Assembly: GCA_964593925.1 (NCBI GenBank)
Contig: CAZQKM010000040.1
Span: 1-14,726, forward strand
DNA: 14,726 bases
Reading direction: 5' to 3'
DNA from: Oleidesulfovibrio sp964593925
Lineage (GTDB): Bacteria > Desulfobacterota > Desulfovibrionia > Desulfovibrionales > Desulfovibrionaceae
Both the position numbers and the translations under genes were made by a program. Numbering within the stretch: the stretch's first letter is position 1; the number at the start of each line of letters is the position of its first letter. The notes under the pieces were generated by a model. That model saw nothing but the letters and a program-made list of their open reading frames with translations. It was not told the origin of the DNA and ran no database searches. This document shows positions 6,499 to 13,600 of this stretch, piece by piece.

Positions 6499-8223
6499 AT
6501 GACAACCGAAACCATTGATACCACTCTTGATACAGAGATGAACTTTGAGAGCGCCCTTGAAGACTATCTCAGCTCCGATTTCGGAGACCTTGAAGAAGGT
6601 TCCATTGTAAAAGGCGAAGTCGTCCGTGTGGACGGCGATTATGTGCTTGTTGATGTGAACTTTAAGTCCGAAGGGCAGATTCCCGCAAGCGAGTTTAAAG
6701 ATGCTGAAGGTGCACTGGCCATTGCCGTAGGTGATACGGTGGATGTGTTTGTTGCCCGTAAAAACGAGATGGAAGGCACCATCACCTTGTCCTTTGAAAA
6801 GGCCAAGCGGATGCAGGTCTTTGACAAGCTTGAAGAAGTTCAAGAAGGTGAAGGTACAACTACAGGTCGTATCCTCCGGCGTATCAAAGGCGGGTATACC
6901 GTCGATCTTGGCGGCGTGGAAGCGTTTCTTCCCGGCTCTCATGTTGACCTGCGACCTGTGCCAGACATGGACGCGCTGGTTGATCAGGAGTTTGAATTCC
7001 GCGTGCTTAAGATCAACCGCCGTCGTAGCAATGTCATCGTTTCCCGTCGTGTGCTGCTTGAAGAAGAGCGCGACTCCAAGCGGCAGGATTTGCTAAAAAC
7101 CCTCGAAGAGGGCCAGATCATAACTGGTAAGGCAAAGAATATTACCGAGTATGGTGTGTTTGTGGATCTTGGAGGGCTTGACGGTCTGCTACACATTACA
7201 GATATGTCGTGGAAGCGTATTCGTCATCCCAAAGAAATGGTCAGCCTCGGGCAAGATCTGGAGCTCAAGATCTTGAGCTTTGATCGTGAAAGTCAGAAAG
7301 TGTCTCTTGGTATGAAGCAGTTGGTAAGCGACCCTTGGGCAGATATTACTTCCAAATACCCCGAAGACGCCCGCCTGAACGGCAAGGTGACCAACCTTGT
7401 GGATTACGGCGCGTTTGTAGAGCTTGAGCCCGGTGTCGAAGGCTTGGTGCACATATCTGAAATGTCTTGGACCCGTAAGCTGCGTCATCCCTCGCAGATG
7501 GTCCGCGTGGGTGATGAGGTTGAAGTCATCATCTTGGGCGTGGATTCTGACAAAAAACGTATTTCTCTCGGCATGAAGCAGGTCAAGCCCAATCCGTGGG
7601 AAGTTGTTGCAGAAAAATATCCCGAAGGTACCATCCTTGAGGGTGTCATTAAGAATATCACCGAATTTGGCATGTTTATCGGTATTGAAGACGGCATTGA
7701 CGGTCTTATTCATGTTTCTGATATCAGCTGGACCAAAAAGGTTCGCCATCCCAACGAACTTTTTAATGTGGGCGACGCGGTACAGGCAAAAGTGCTTACC
7801 GTGGATCAGGAAAGCGAAAAGTTCACCCTTGGCGTGAAGCAGCTCACCGAAGACCCCTGGAGCAAGGTTCCCACAAACTATCCCGTGGGTGGACTGATCA
7901 ATGGCGTGGTGACCAACATCACGGATTTTGGTCTGTTTGTAGAGGTGGAAGAGGGTATCGAAGGTTTGGTTCATGTGTCTGAGATCAGCTCCAAAAAGAT
8001 CAAGTCTCCTTCTGAAATGTTCAAGGAAGGTGTGACTATTCAGGCAAAGGTTATCCACGTGAGTGCTGAAGAGCGTCGTCTTGGGCTGTCTATCAAGCAG
8101 ATCAAAGAAGACGAAGAGCGTCGTCGGCCTAAAGAGTTCCGCTCTGGACCGGCTGAAAGCGGTGGACAAAATCTGGGCGACCTTTTGAAACAGAAGCTTG
8201 AGGAAGATGCAGCAGACAGCTAA
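6499..8223 (+). CDS. rpsA: 30S ribosomal protein S1
   Basis: S1 binds mRNA on the small ribosomal subunit and helps unfold structured or weakly matched leaders. The 574-residue protein (557 in E. coli) carries six S1/OB-fold repeats at about 34-101, 118-184, 203-274, 289-361, 376-448 and 463-535. Repeats 3-6 show the classic pattern, for example NITEYGVFVDL, GLLHITDMSW and RHP. Repeats 1 and 2 are the divergent ribosome-anchoring type. An acidic N-terminal segment (LEDYLSSDFGDLEEG) and a charged C-terminal tail flank them. GGAGG at 6488-6492 lies six bases before ATG, a strong site, as expected for a ribosomal protein. In E. coli S1 represses its own translation through leader structure. Whether the short stem in this leader does the same is inference. 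sppA overlaps the 3' end. Confidence 0.98.
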   Translation: MTTETIDTTLDTEMNFESALEDYLSSDFGDLEEGSIVKGEVVRVDGDYVLVDVNFKSEGQIPASEFKDAEGALAIAVGDTVDVFVARKNEMEGTITLSFEKAKRMQVFDKLEEVQEGEGTTTGRILRRIKGGYTVDLGGVEAFLPGSHVDLRPVPDMDALVDQEFEFRVLKINRRRSNVIVSRRVLLEEERDSKRQDLLKTLEEGQIITGKAKNITEYGVFVDLGGLDGLLHITDMSWKRIRHPKEMVSLGQDLELKILSFDRESQKVSLGMKQLVSDPWADITSKYPEDARLNGKVTNLVDYGAFVELEPGVEGLVHISEMSWTRKLRHPSQMVRVGDEVEVIILGVDSDKKRISLGMKQVKPNPWEVVAEKYPEGTILEGVIKNITEFGMFIGIEDGIDGLIHVSDISWTKKVRHPNELFNVGDAVQAKVLTVDQESEKFTLGVKQLTEDPWSKVPTNYPVGGLINGVVTNITDFGLFVEVEEGIEGLVHVSEISSKKIKSPSEMFKEGVTIQAKVIHVSAEERRLGLSIKQIKEDEERRRPKEFRSGPAESGGQNLGDLLKQKLEEDAADS

Positions 8224-9106
8224 ACAGGCTTTCAGCCGAAGGCATCCTATTCTGTTTGCCATGCTGTTGATATTGGCGGCTGTGGCCCTCTTTTTGGGGG
8301 CCTCAGCCCTTTTGCGTGTGCTGTTTGCTAATGGTGAGATGTTTTCCGAGCAGCGCATCGGCGTGGTTAATGTGCAGGGTGCCTTGTTGGATACCACAGC
8401 ACATGTGGAATTTGTGGAGACCTTACGTGCCGACAATTCCGTGGTTGGTGTGTTGTTGCGTGTGGACTCTCCTGGCGGTGCGGTGGCGCCGTCGCAAGAG
8501 TTGCATGACGCAGTCAGACGTCTGGCAGACCAAAAACCTGTGGTGGTTTCCATGGGGGCCGCAGCAGCCTCTGGCGGGTATTATATTTCTGCACCGGCCA
8601 CCTTGATTGTGGCAAATCCTGCCACAATTACAGCCAGTATCGGGGTCAAGATGGAGCTTGGCAACGTGCGTGACCTGCTGGATTCCGTGGGTATTCAGTA
8701 TGTGGCAATGACCAGCGGCAGGCTAAAGAATGCGGGCTCGCCTTTTGGTAAAGAAATGACGCCGGAAGAGAGTGAATACCTGCAAAGCATCATCATGGAC
8801 ATGTACGAGCAATTTCTCCAGGCCGTAGCCGAAGGGCGGGATATGGACATTGAAGCTGTGCGGGCCGTGGCTGATGGCCGTGCCATGACAGGACGGCAGG
8901 CGCATGATGCCGGTTTGGTAGACATGCTGGGCGACAGGCATGTAGCCATGGGAGAACTCTTTCGGCTGTGTAATGTGACTGATTCTTTGCCCCTAAAGGA
9001 AGGCCCTGTGGAAAAGCGTAGCTTTTTTCAGGAATTGTTTATGTCCATGATGCCGCAGGATTTTTTATGGCGGGCAGACGGTTCGCGTTACCGCTTTTTT
9101 TTCTGA
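8207..9106 (+). CDS. sppA: Signal peptide peptidase SppA, S49 family, short form
   Basis: This membrane-bound serine protease digests leftover signal peptides and may trim other membrane peptides. The 299-residue protein is the short, single-domain form, as in Bacillus. A basic start (KQAFSRRH) is followed by one hydrophobic segment at about 14-41 that anchors it with the catalytic domain outside the cytosol. VDSPGG is the conserved binding loop. AAAASGGYYIS holds the nucleophile Ser122 and TSGRLKNAG holds the general base Lys174. The 52-residue spacing is that of the Ser/Lys dyad in short SppA. The ATG at 8207 lies 17 bases inside rpsA, with GAGGA very close upstream. An in-frame TTG at 8198 is the alternative. 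The overlap suggests translational coupling to S1. A strong terminator follows at 9225-9273. Confidence 0.92.
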   Translation: MQQTAKQAFSRRHPILFAMLLILAAVALFLGASALLRVLFANGEMFSEQRIGVVNVQGALLDTTAHVEFVETLRADNSVVGVLLRVDSPGGAVAPSQELHDAVRRLADQKPVVVSMGAAAASGGYYISAPATLIVANPATITASIGVKMELGNVRDLLDSVGIQYVAMTSGRLKNAGSPFGKEMTPEESEYLQSIIMDMYEQFLQAVAEGRDMDIEAVRAVADGRAMTGRQAHDAGLVDMLGDRHVAMGELFRLCNVTDSLPLKEGPVEKRSFFQELFMSMMPQDFLWRADGSRYRFFF

Positions 9107-9163
9107 GTATGAGTACTGTAGAGAGGCTGCCAGTGTTTTGCGGCAGCTGTCTGTTGAAAGGTT

Positions 9164-9203
9164 AAAAAACAAGGTGCCTGCCTGAATTTCAGGCTGGAGG
9201 CAC
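9164..9203 (-). terminator. Intrinsic terminator of the pgi/two-component operon
   Basis: GTGCCT and AGGCAC (9174-9179, 9198-9203) form an outer stem. GCCTG/CAGGC (9080-series inner arms, 9180-9184 and 9190-9194) form an inner stem around AATTT, with a three-base bulge. On the minus strand six T (9164-9169) follow four bases after the stem. It therefore ends transcripts coming from the response regulator gene. On the plus strand the stem is followed by A bases. Confidence 0.75.
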
Positions 9204-9224
9204 AAAAAAACGATTGTATTTTTT

Positions 9225-9273
9225 TTACAGATAGCGAGTGTGTGTTACACACCCGCTATCTGTAATTTTTTTT
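9225..9273 (+). terminator. Intrinsic terminator of rpsA-sppA
   Basis: TTACAGATAGCG (9225-9236) pairs perfectly with CGCTATCTGTAA (9254-9265). Past one A-C mismatch, GTGTGT pairs with ACACAC around a three-base loop. Eight T (9266-9273) follow at once on the plus strand. On the minus strand A bases follow, so it acts in the plus direction only. A smaller stem without a T-run (GCTGCC/GGCAGC, 9126-9147) lies nearer the sppA stop. Confidence 0.85.
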
Positions 9274-9301
9274 ACGGTCCGCTGTGCGGAGACTACTAGG
9301 T

Positions 9302-10681
9302 TCAGTGGCCTGTGATGCTGTATTTTTTTAGCTTGTATTGCAGGAGACTTTTTGAAATACCCAACAATTCAGCTGTTTTTACCTGTACAAAACCTGCACG
9401 CACCAGTGCGCGTCGGATGAGTGCAGCTTCCAGCTTATCCAGAGTGTCGGCAAGGTCCAGCTCAACGGGCAATAAATCCACAGCACTTTTAAGCTGAGCC
9501 TCTTCGTCGCGGATTTCATGGGGCAGGTCTTCTACGTTGATAGTCTCGTCTGGTGTGAGCACCATGCAGCGTTCCACAACATTTTCAAGCTGCCTGATAT
9601 TGCCGGGCCATTCGTATCCGGTCAGATAATCCAGGGCCTTGGGCGAAAAGGTTTTCAGGGAGGCGTTGTTGTCTTCTGCGCAGCTATGCATAAAATGGGC
9701 GGCCAGCAAGGGGATATCTTCGCGGCGTTCACGCAAGGGTGGTAGCTCTATTTGCACCACATTCAGCCGATAGTACAGGTCATCACGAAAGGTGTTGTTT
9801 TGGACTTCTATTAGCAATTTTTTGTTAGTGGCGGCTACCACACGAATATCCACTTCAATGGGCTCAGTGCCCCCTACGCGTTCAAATGTCCGTTCTTGCA
9901 GCACGCGCAGCAGCTTCACTTGCATGTCGTGTGAGAGCTCGCCTACCTCGTCCAAAAAGAGTGTTCCACCGTGTGCCATTTCAAAACGCCCTCGTTTCAG
10001 GGCTGTGGCTCCGGTGAAGGAGCCTTTTTCATGCCCGAAGAGTTCGCTTTCAAGCAAGGCGGGGCTGAGCGCCATACAGTTGACACTGACAAAAGGCGAC
10101 TCTCTACGGGGGGAAGAGTAGTGGATAGCCCGCGCCACAAGCTCTTTGCCTGTACCGGATTCCCCGGTAATTAATACTGTGGATCTGCTCGGGGCGGCAC
10201 GTTCTACCATACGCAATACATTGTGTATGGCCTTGCTAGCTCCTATGATCTGGCGTGGGCCAAAACGTTGTGCCATGCTCTCGGTCAGTAAACGACAACG
10301 ACGGTGGGCAAGGGCTAACTCTGCCGCGTTTTGTACAGAGAGTAAGAGCTCATCATTGGCAAAGGGCTTGGTGATATAGTCAAAGGCTCCTGTTTTCATA
10401 ACTTCCACCGCGCCTTCGATGGAGCCAAATGCCGTCATGATCAGCACGGGAATGTGCGGATAGCGTTTTTTTACATGCGCCAACACTTGTTGCCCTGTTA
10501 TGGCGGGCATTTTCATGTCTGTAATCACGACATCCACATCGGACTCATCCAAAAAGGCAAGGCCGGTGGCAGGGTCATTGATAGGGGTAACTTTGTACCC
10601 AGCATCTGAAAGCAGAGCTTCCAGCACAAGCAGATAGTTTTTTTCGTCATCCAGCACCAGCAGATGCGTGTGTGTACTCAT
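9302..10681 (-). CDS. Sigma-54-dependent response regulator, NtrC family
   Basis: This transcription activator opens sigma-54 promoters after phosphorylation. The 459-residue protein has three domains. The receiver (about 1-120) has the acidic pair Asp11-Asp12, phospho-acceptor Asp55, Thr83 and Lys105. The AAA+ domain (about 145-380) has Walker A GESGTGKE (173-180), the sigma-54 loop GSFTGA (220-225) with Ser in place of the common Ala, and Walker B LFLDEVGEL with Asp244-Glu245. The Fis-type helix-turn-helix (about 425-459) ends KTAELLGISKSLLQYKLKKY. All key residues are intact. Its ATG lies 14 bases after the histidine kinase stop, with only a weak GGAT as ribosome binding site, so translation is probably coupled to the kinase. 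That kinase is the obvious phospho-donor. Target promoters cannot be told from the protein. I saw no clear sigma-54 box in the window. Confidence 0.95.
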   Translation of the reverse strand: MSTHTHLLVLDDEKNYLLVLEALLSDAGYKVTPINDPATGLAFLDESDVDVVITDMKMPAITGQQVLAHVKKRYPHIPVLIMTAFGSIEGAVEVMKTGAFDYITKPFANDELLLSVQNAAELALAHRRCRLLTESMAQRFGPRQIIGASKAIHNVLRMVERAAPSRSTVLITGESGTGKELVARAIHYSSPRRESPFVSVNCMALSPALLESELFGHEKGSFTGATALKRGRFEMAHGGTLFLDEVGELSHDMQVKLLRVLQERTFERVGGTEPIEVDIRVVAATNKKLLIEVQNNTFRDDLYYRLNVVQIELPPLRERREDIPLLAAHFMHSCAEDNNASLKTFSPKALDYLTGYEWPGNIRQLENVVERCMVLTPDETINVEDLPHEIRDEEAQLKSAVDLLPVELDLADTLDKLEAALIRRALVRAGFVQVKTAELLGISKSLLQYKLKKYSITGH

Positions 10682-10695
10682 ATAGGGTATCCATG

Positions 10696-12138
10696 TTATG
10701 CTTGGGGTAGCAAAATGCGTATTGCAGCGCCGCCCTTTTGACTGTCAGCCAACTCAAGAGAACCTTCGTGGCTTGTGATAATGTTGTTGACAATCGCAAG
10801 TCCAAGGCCGGTGCCTTGGTCGCGTGTGGTATAGAATGGGTCCAGCAGCTTGTGTCGGTCTTTTTTCGGCAGGCCTGGGCCATTATCCTCAAAAGAGATT
10901 GCCACAAAGCCTGAGGGAGCTTTGTGGACAGATATGCGCAGTAGTCCGTCTTCGGGCTGATCTTTACTTTCCAGGGCCTGCAAGCTGTTCGCCATGAGAT
11001 TATAAAATGCCCTGTAGAGCAAATCTTTGTCTCCCGCCACAAAAAGCGTATCAGCATAGTCCGTTTGTATGCTTGCATGGATGCGCTGGAATTCTCCTTC
11101 CATGAAGCTTGTGGCTCCCCGCAGCAGCGTAACCACATCCACCCGTTGCCTTGCCGGGCGTTGTGGGCGTGCATAATCCAGAAATTCGCTCACTGTCTGC
11201 CCCAAGCGCTTGGCTTCATCAAAAATGGCTTGCAGGATTTTGCCGGCCAGTGGGTCTACTTTGTTGTCGCGGCGCAGCATGAGCTCTGTACTGGAGCTGA
11301 TGATACCGAGCGGGTTACGAATTTCATGGGCAATGCTGGCAACCATGCGCCCCATGCTGGCAAGTTTTTCATTTTGGAGCAGGTCGCGTTCAAGCCGCTG
11401 AGTTTCTACCAGGCGCTCGTTCAATACTCGTTCAGCTTTGCGGATCACAAGTACAAGCAGCAAAAACAGAATTATGGACGAAGCAAGTGATGAGAGCGCC
11501 ACAAGCCACAAAGAGTTTACAATACTTTTATAGTCTCCGGTGACGTCTTGTGCAAACTCTATGACACCGATGGTCTCTTGCTTTTCTTCGGGCAGGGTAT
11601 CTTCAAGGGTCCTCAGGGTATAGGTGGTGCGCAAAATGAACGTACCCGGTTCCAGGTCAAAATCGAACATGGCCAATGGGAGGGATTTTTTTGCCATGAT
11701 GGAAAATGTGTGGGTGTTTTTTTCAAAACTGGTGCGAACTGCCACGTCGGATAGTGTGGTGTTGCCCACTTCTTCTTCACGTGAGGAGTAGGAAATGGTT
11801 CCCGCATGGTCAAAGATTCGCAGATAGTCTACCTGCAGGCCGTGGATGGTGCTTTGGATGATTTGGTCAAGGGCGCGGTATTGTCTGGGATCGTTCAGTT
11901 CTACCTGGCCAAATGCCAAGCGCGCTGGTTTGGCGAAACGCTTGTAGATGTGGCTGTTCAGGTTGGCGCTTAGTAGCAGGGCGTAGTCCTGCTGTTTGCG
12001 CAACAACGTTTTACGTGTGTCCTGCGCAATGATCAGCGAAAAAAGCGTGCTGGTTGTCAAAATCAGTACCAGTGATACCCAAGAAAGAAAGCGGGCGAAG
12101 CGGAGTGGCCGTTCGCCCATGGGATAAAATGTTGGCAA
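10696..12138 (-). CDS. Membrane sensor histidine kinase, partner of the sigma-54 response regulator
   Basis: The 480-residue kinase has two membrane segments (about 17-38 and 207-232) enclosing a periplasmic sensor region of about 170 residues. I do not recognise that region's ligand. A short linker leads to the H-box IAHEIRNPL with His271, the N-box YNLMANSLQAL with Asn380 and Asn384, EDNGPG (417-422), DPFYTTRD (433-440) and GTGLGLAIV (442-450). This is a complete dimerisation and ATPase module, of the type usually paired with NtrC-like regulators. The start is a TTG at 12138, three bases after the pgi stop, with AGGAG nine bases upstream inside the pgi end. An in-frame ATG at 12120 has no ribosome binding site. 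The kinase is encoded directly before the response regulator on the same transcript. Confidence 0.93.
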   Translation of the reverse strand: MPTFYPMGERPLRFARFLSWVSLVLILTTSTLFSLIIAQDTRKTLLRKQQDYALLLSANLNSHIYKRFAKPARLAFGQVELNDPRQYRALDQIIQSTIHGLQVDYLRIFDHAGTISYSSREEEVGNTTLSDVAVRTSFEKNTHTFSIMAKKSLPLAMFDFDLEPGTFILRTTYTLRTLEDTLPEEKQETIGVIEFAQDVTGDYKSIVNSLWLVALSSLASSIILFLLLVLVIRKAERVLNERLVETQRLERDLLQNEKLASMGRMVASIAHEIRNPLGIISSSTELMLRRDNKVDPLAGKILQAIFDEAKRLGQTVSEFLDYARPQRPARQRVDVVTLLRGATSFMEGEFQRIHASIQTDYADTLFVAGDKDLLYRAFYNLMANSLQALESKDQPEDGLLRISVHKAPSGFVAISFEDNGPGLPKKDRHKLLDPFYTTRDQGTGLGLAIVNNIITSHEGSLELADSQKGGAAIRILLPQA

Positions 12139-12141
12139 GTG

Positions 12142-13494
12142 TTAGAACTCCTGTTGGATTCCCCGGGCGTTTATAAAGGCACCAAGTTCTGTGGTCTGCG
12201 TGTCGTGGCCAGGTGCCCCCAATTTGGCATTGGCAAGGTGCTTGCCAAGTTCCACGGCGGGTTGATCCAAGGGGTTGATACCCAACAACCAACCGGTGAA
12301 CAAGGTCGTCAGTTCAAGCAGTGCCATAAGGCGCCCTGCCTGCTCTTCACGGGAGTGTGCCATGCAGATTTCCACCAACGGAGTATTGGCCCCATGCAAC
12401 GCCATACGCGTGCCCAGTGCTTCAGCTTCCAGTAGTTCACCAAATCGTTTGCCGTGTAAAAAGCGCCATTGTTCTGGTAAGTCTTGAGGCAGTGTGGGGC
12501 CTTGAGGCAGTGTGGGGCAGGAGAGGAACAGGCAGGCCTTGTCCCGTGGGCCGTCCAGAAACATTTGCTGCGTCGAGTGCTGGTCGGTAACACCCAAGGC
12601 AGGTAGTGGCATGGAGCCTTTACCCTCTTTGCCAAGACTTTCGGCCCATAGCTGGGCAAACCAGAAGCCGAATTGTGCCCATAACGGAATGTATGAAAAG
12701 AAAATAAGCTGGCTGTAACCTGCCTGCATAAGACCATGGTTCCATACTGCAAGTCGCCATGCCGGGTGTGCAGCCAGTGTTGCCGGGACAGGTGCGGTGC
12801 ATAAAGGCGCGCCCACGGCAAGAGCCCCGCGCATCAGCGCCTGCCAGCCCATACCAAGAAATGCAGCGGGTAGAAGTCCTACGGCAGAAAGTGCGGAGTA
12901 TCGGCCGCCCAGGTTTTCGGGTACAGGCATGGAGGCAAGACCGTGGGTCCGCGCTTCATCACGCAGAAATCCCTTATGGGCATCGGTTATGACCACAACG
13001 TGTTCACCCCATTGGGCACCACGGTGGTGGCGTATCCAGTCACGCACAATGAAGTACTGAGCAAGGGTTTCTATGGTGCCGCCTGATTTACTGATGACCA
13101 CAATGACGGTTTTTTCTGGAGGCAGAGCGGTTAGCCACGCTTCAAGGCTATCCGCATCGACATTGTCGGCAATCCATAGCCATGGCCCCTTGTGTCCTGG
13201 GCGGTCCTGGGCGGGAAAAAAGGCCTTTTGTAACGCGCGCGCCCCCAGTGCCGAGCCACCTATACCCAGTACGACCATATGTTCAAAGCGGGCAAGCTGG
13301 GGGACAAGGGCTGTAAGCTCTTTGGTCATATCAGCAGCATAGGGCATGTTGATAAAAGGCAACTTACCCGCAGCCAGTTCACGGTCAAGACGTACCGCAG
13401 CTTCAGTTAACACAGAGGGGGGAGCTGCGGTGTCAGATTCGGTGATACGGCCTGTATACGCATGAGTCCAGTTAAGAAAAGCATTTTGATGCAT
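12142..13494 (-). CDS. pgi: Glucose-6-phosphate isomerase
   Basis: This enzyme interconverts glucose-6-phosphate and fructose-6-phosphate in glycolysis and gluconeogenesis, in the cytosol. Its product is also the sugar substrate of GlmS, encoded elsewhere in this window. At 450 residues it is the short bacterial form. The first family signature is PENLGGRYSALSAVGLLPA (192-210). SKSGGT (135-140) binds phosphate. Glu285 in QLWAESLGK and His306 in TDQHSTQQ are the expected catalytic residues. The second signature is INPLDQPAVELGK, ending in Lys418. AAGGAG at 13503-13508 lies eight bases before ATG. Residues around 327-338 contain a six-residue repeat (PTLPQG, PTLPQD) from an 18-base DNA duplication. 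The histidine kinase follows after three bases, and an aminotransferase lies 106 bases upstream. Confidence 0.96.
   Translation of the reverse strand: MHQNAFLNWTHAYTGRITESDTAAPPSVLTEAAVRLDRELAAGKLPFINMPYAADMTKELTALVPQLARFEHMVVLGIGGSALGARALQKAFFPAQDRPGHKGPWLWIADNVDADSLEAWLTALPPEKTVIVVISKSGGTIETLAQYFIVRDWIRHHRGAQWGEHVVVITDAHKGFLRDEARTHGLASMPVPENLGGRYSALSAVGLLPAAFLGMGWQALMRGALAVGAPLCTAPVPATLAAHPAWRLAVWNHGLMQAGYSQLIFFSYIPLWAQFGFWFAQLWAESLGKEGKGSMPLPALGVTDQHSTQQMFLDGPRDKACLFLSCPTLPQGPTLPQDLPEQWRFLHGKRFGELLEAEALGTRMALHGANTPLVEICMAHSREEQAGRLMALLELTTLFTGWLLGINPLDQPAVELGKHLANAKLGAPGHDTQTTELGAFINARGIQQEF
12148..12152 (-). promoter_or_regulatory. Ribosome binding site inside pgi that fixes the kinase TTG start
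   Basis: AGGAG overlaps the last codons of pgi and lies nine bases before the TTG at 12138. It supports the TTG rather than the later ATG, and implies coupling of kinase translation to pgi. Confidence 0.6.
12483..12518. repeat. Perfect 18-bp tandem duplication inside pgi
   Basis: CTTGAGGCAGTGTGGGGC occurs twice in a row (12483-12500 and 12501-12518) without a mismatch. Eighteen bases is six codons, so the frame is kept and the protein gains one hexapeptide. Perfect identity suggests a recent event. It lies between the catalytic His306 segment and the C-terminal signature, probably in a surface loop. Confidence 0.9.
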
Positions 13495-13600
13495 ATTGCG
13501 TGCTCCTTGAAGACTGATGTGCAGGGCGAAGAAACAGCCCCGATTTACAAGCTATACAGCGCAAAGGGGTGGTGTGCTAGTATTGTCTGCATTACAGTGG

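Noticed and set aside
7189..8553. A 454-codon open frame antisense to rpsA and sppA
   Set aside because: The rpsA and sppA frames have clear family motifs and ribosome binding sites. The antisense frame has no recognisable domain and arises from the codon bias of a highly expressed gene.
12483..12518. The 18-base repeat as a CRISPR or mobile-element trace
   Set aside because: There are only two directly adjacent copies without spacers, in frame inside an intact pgi. A slippage duplication explains it.
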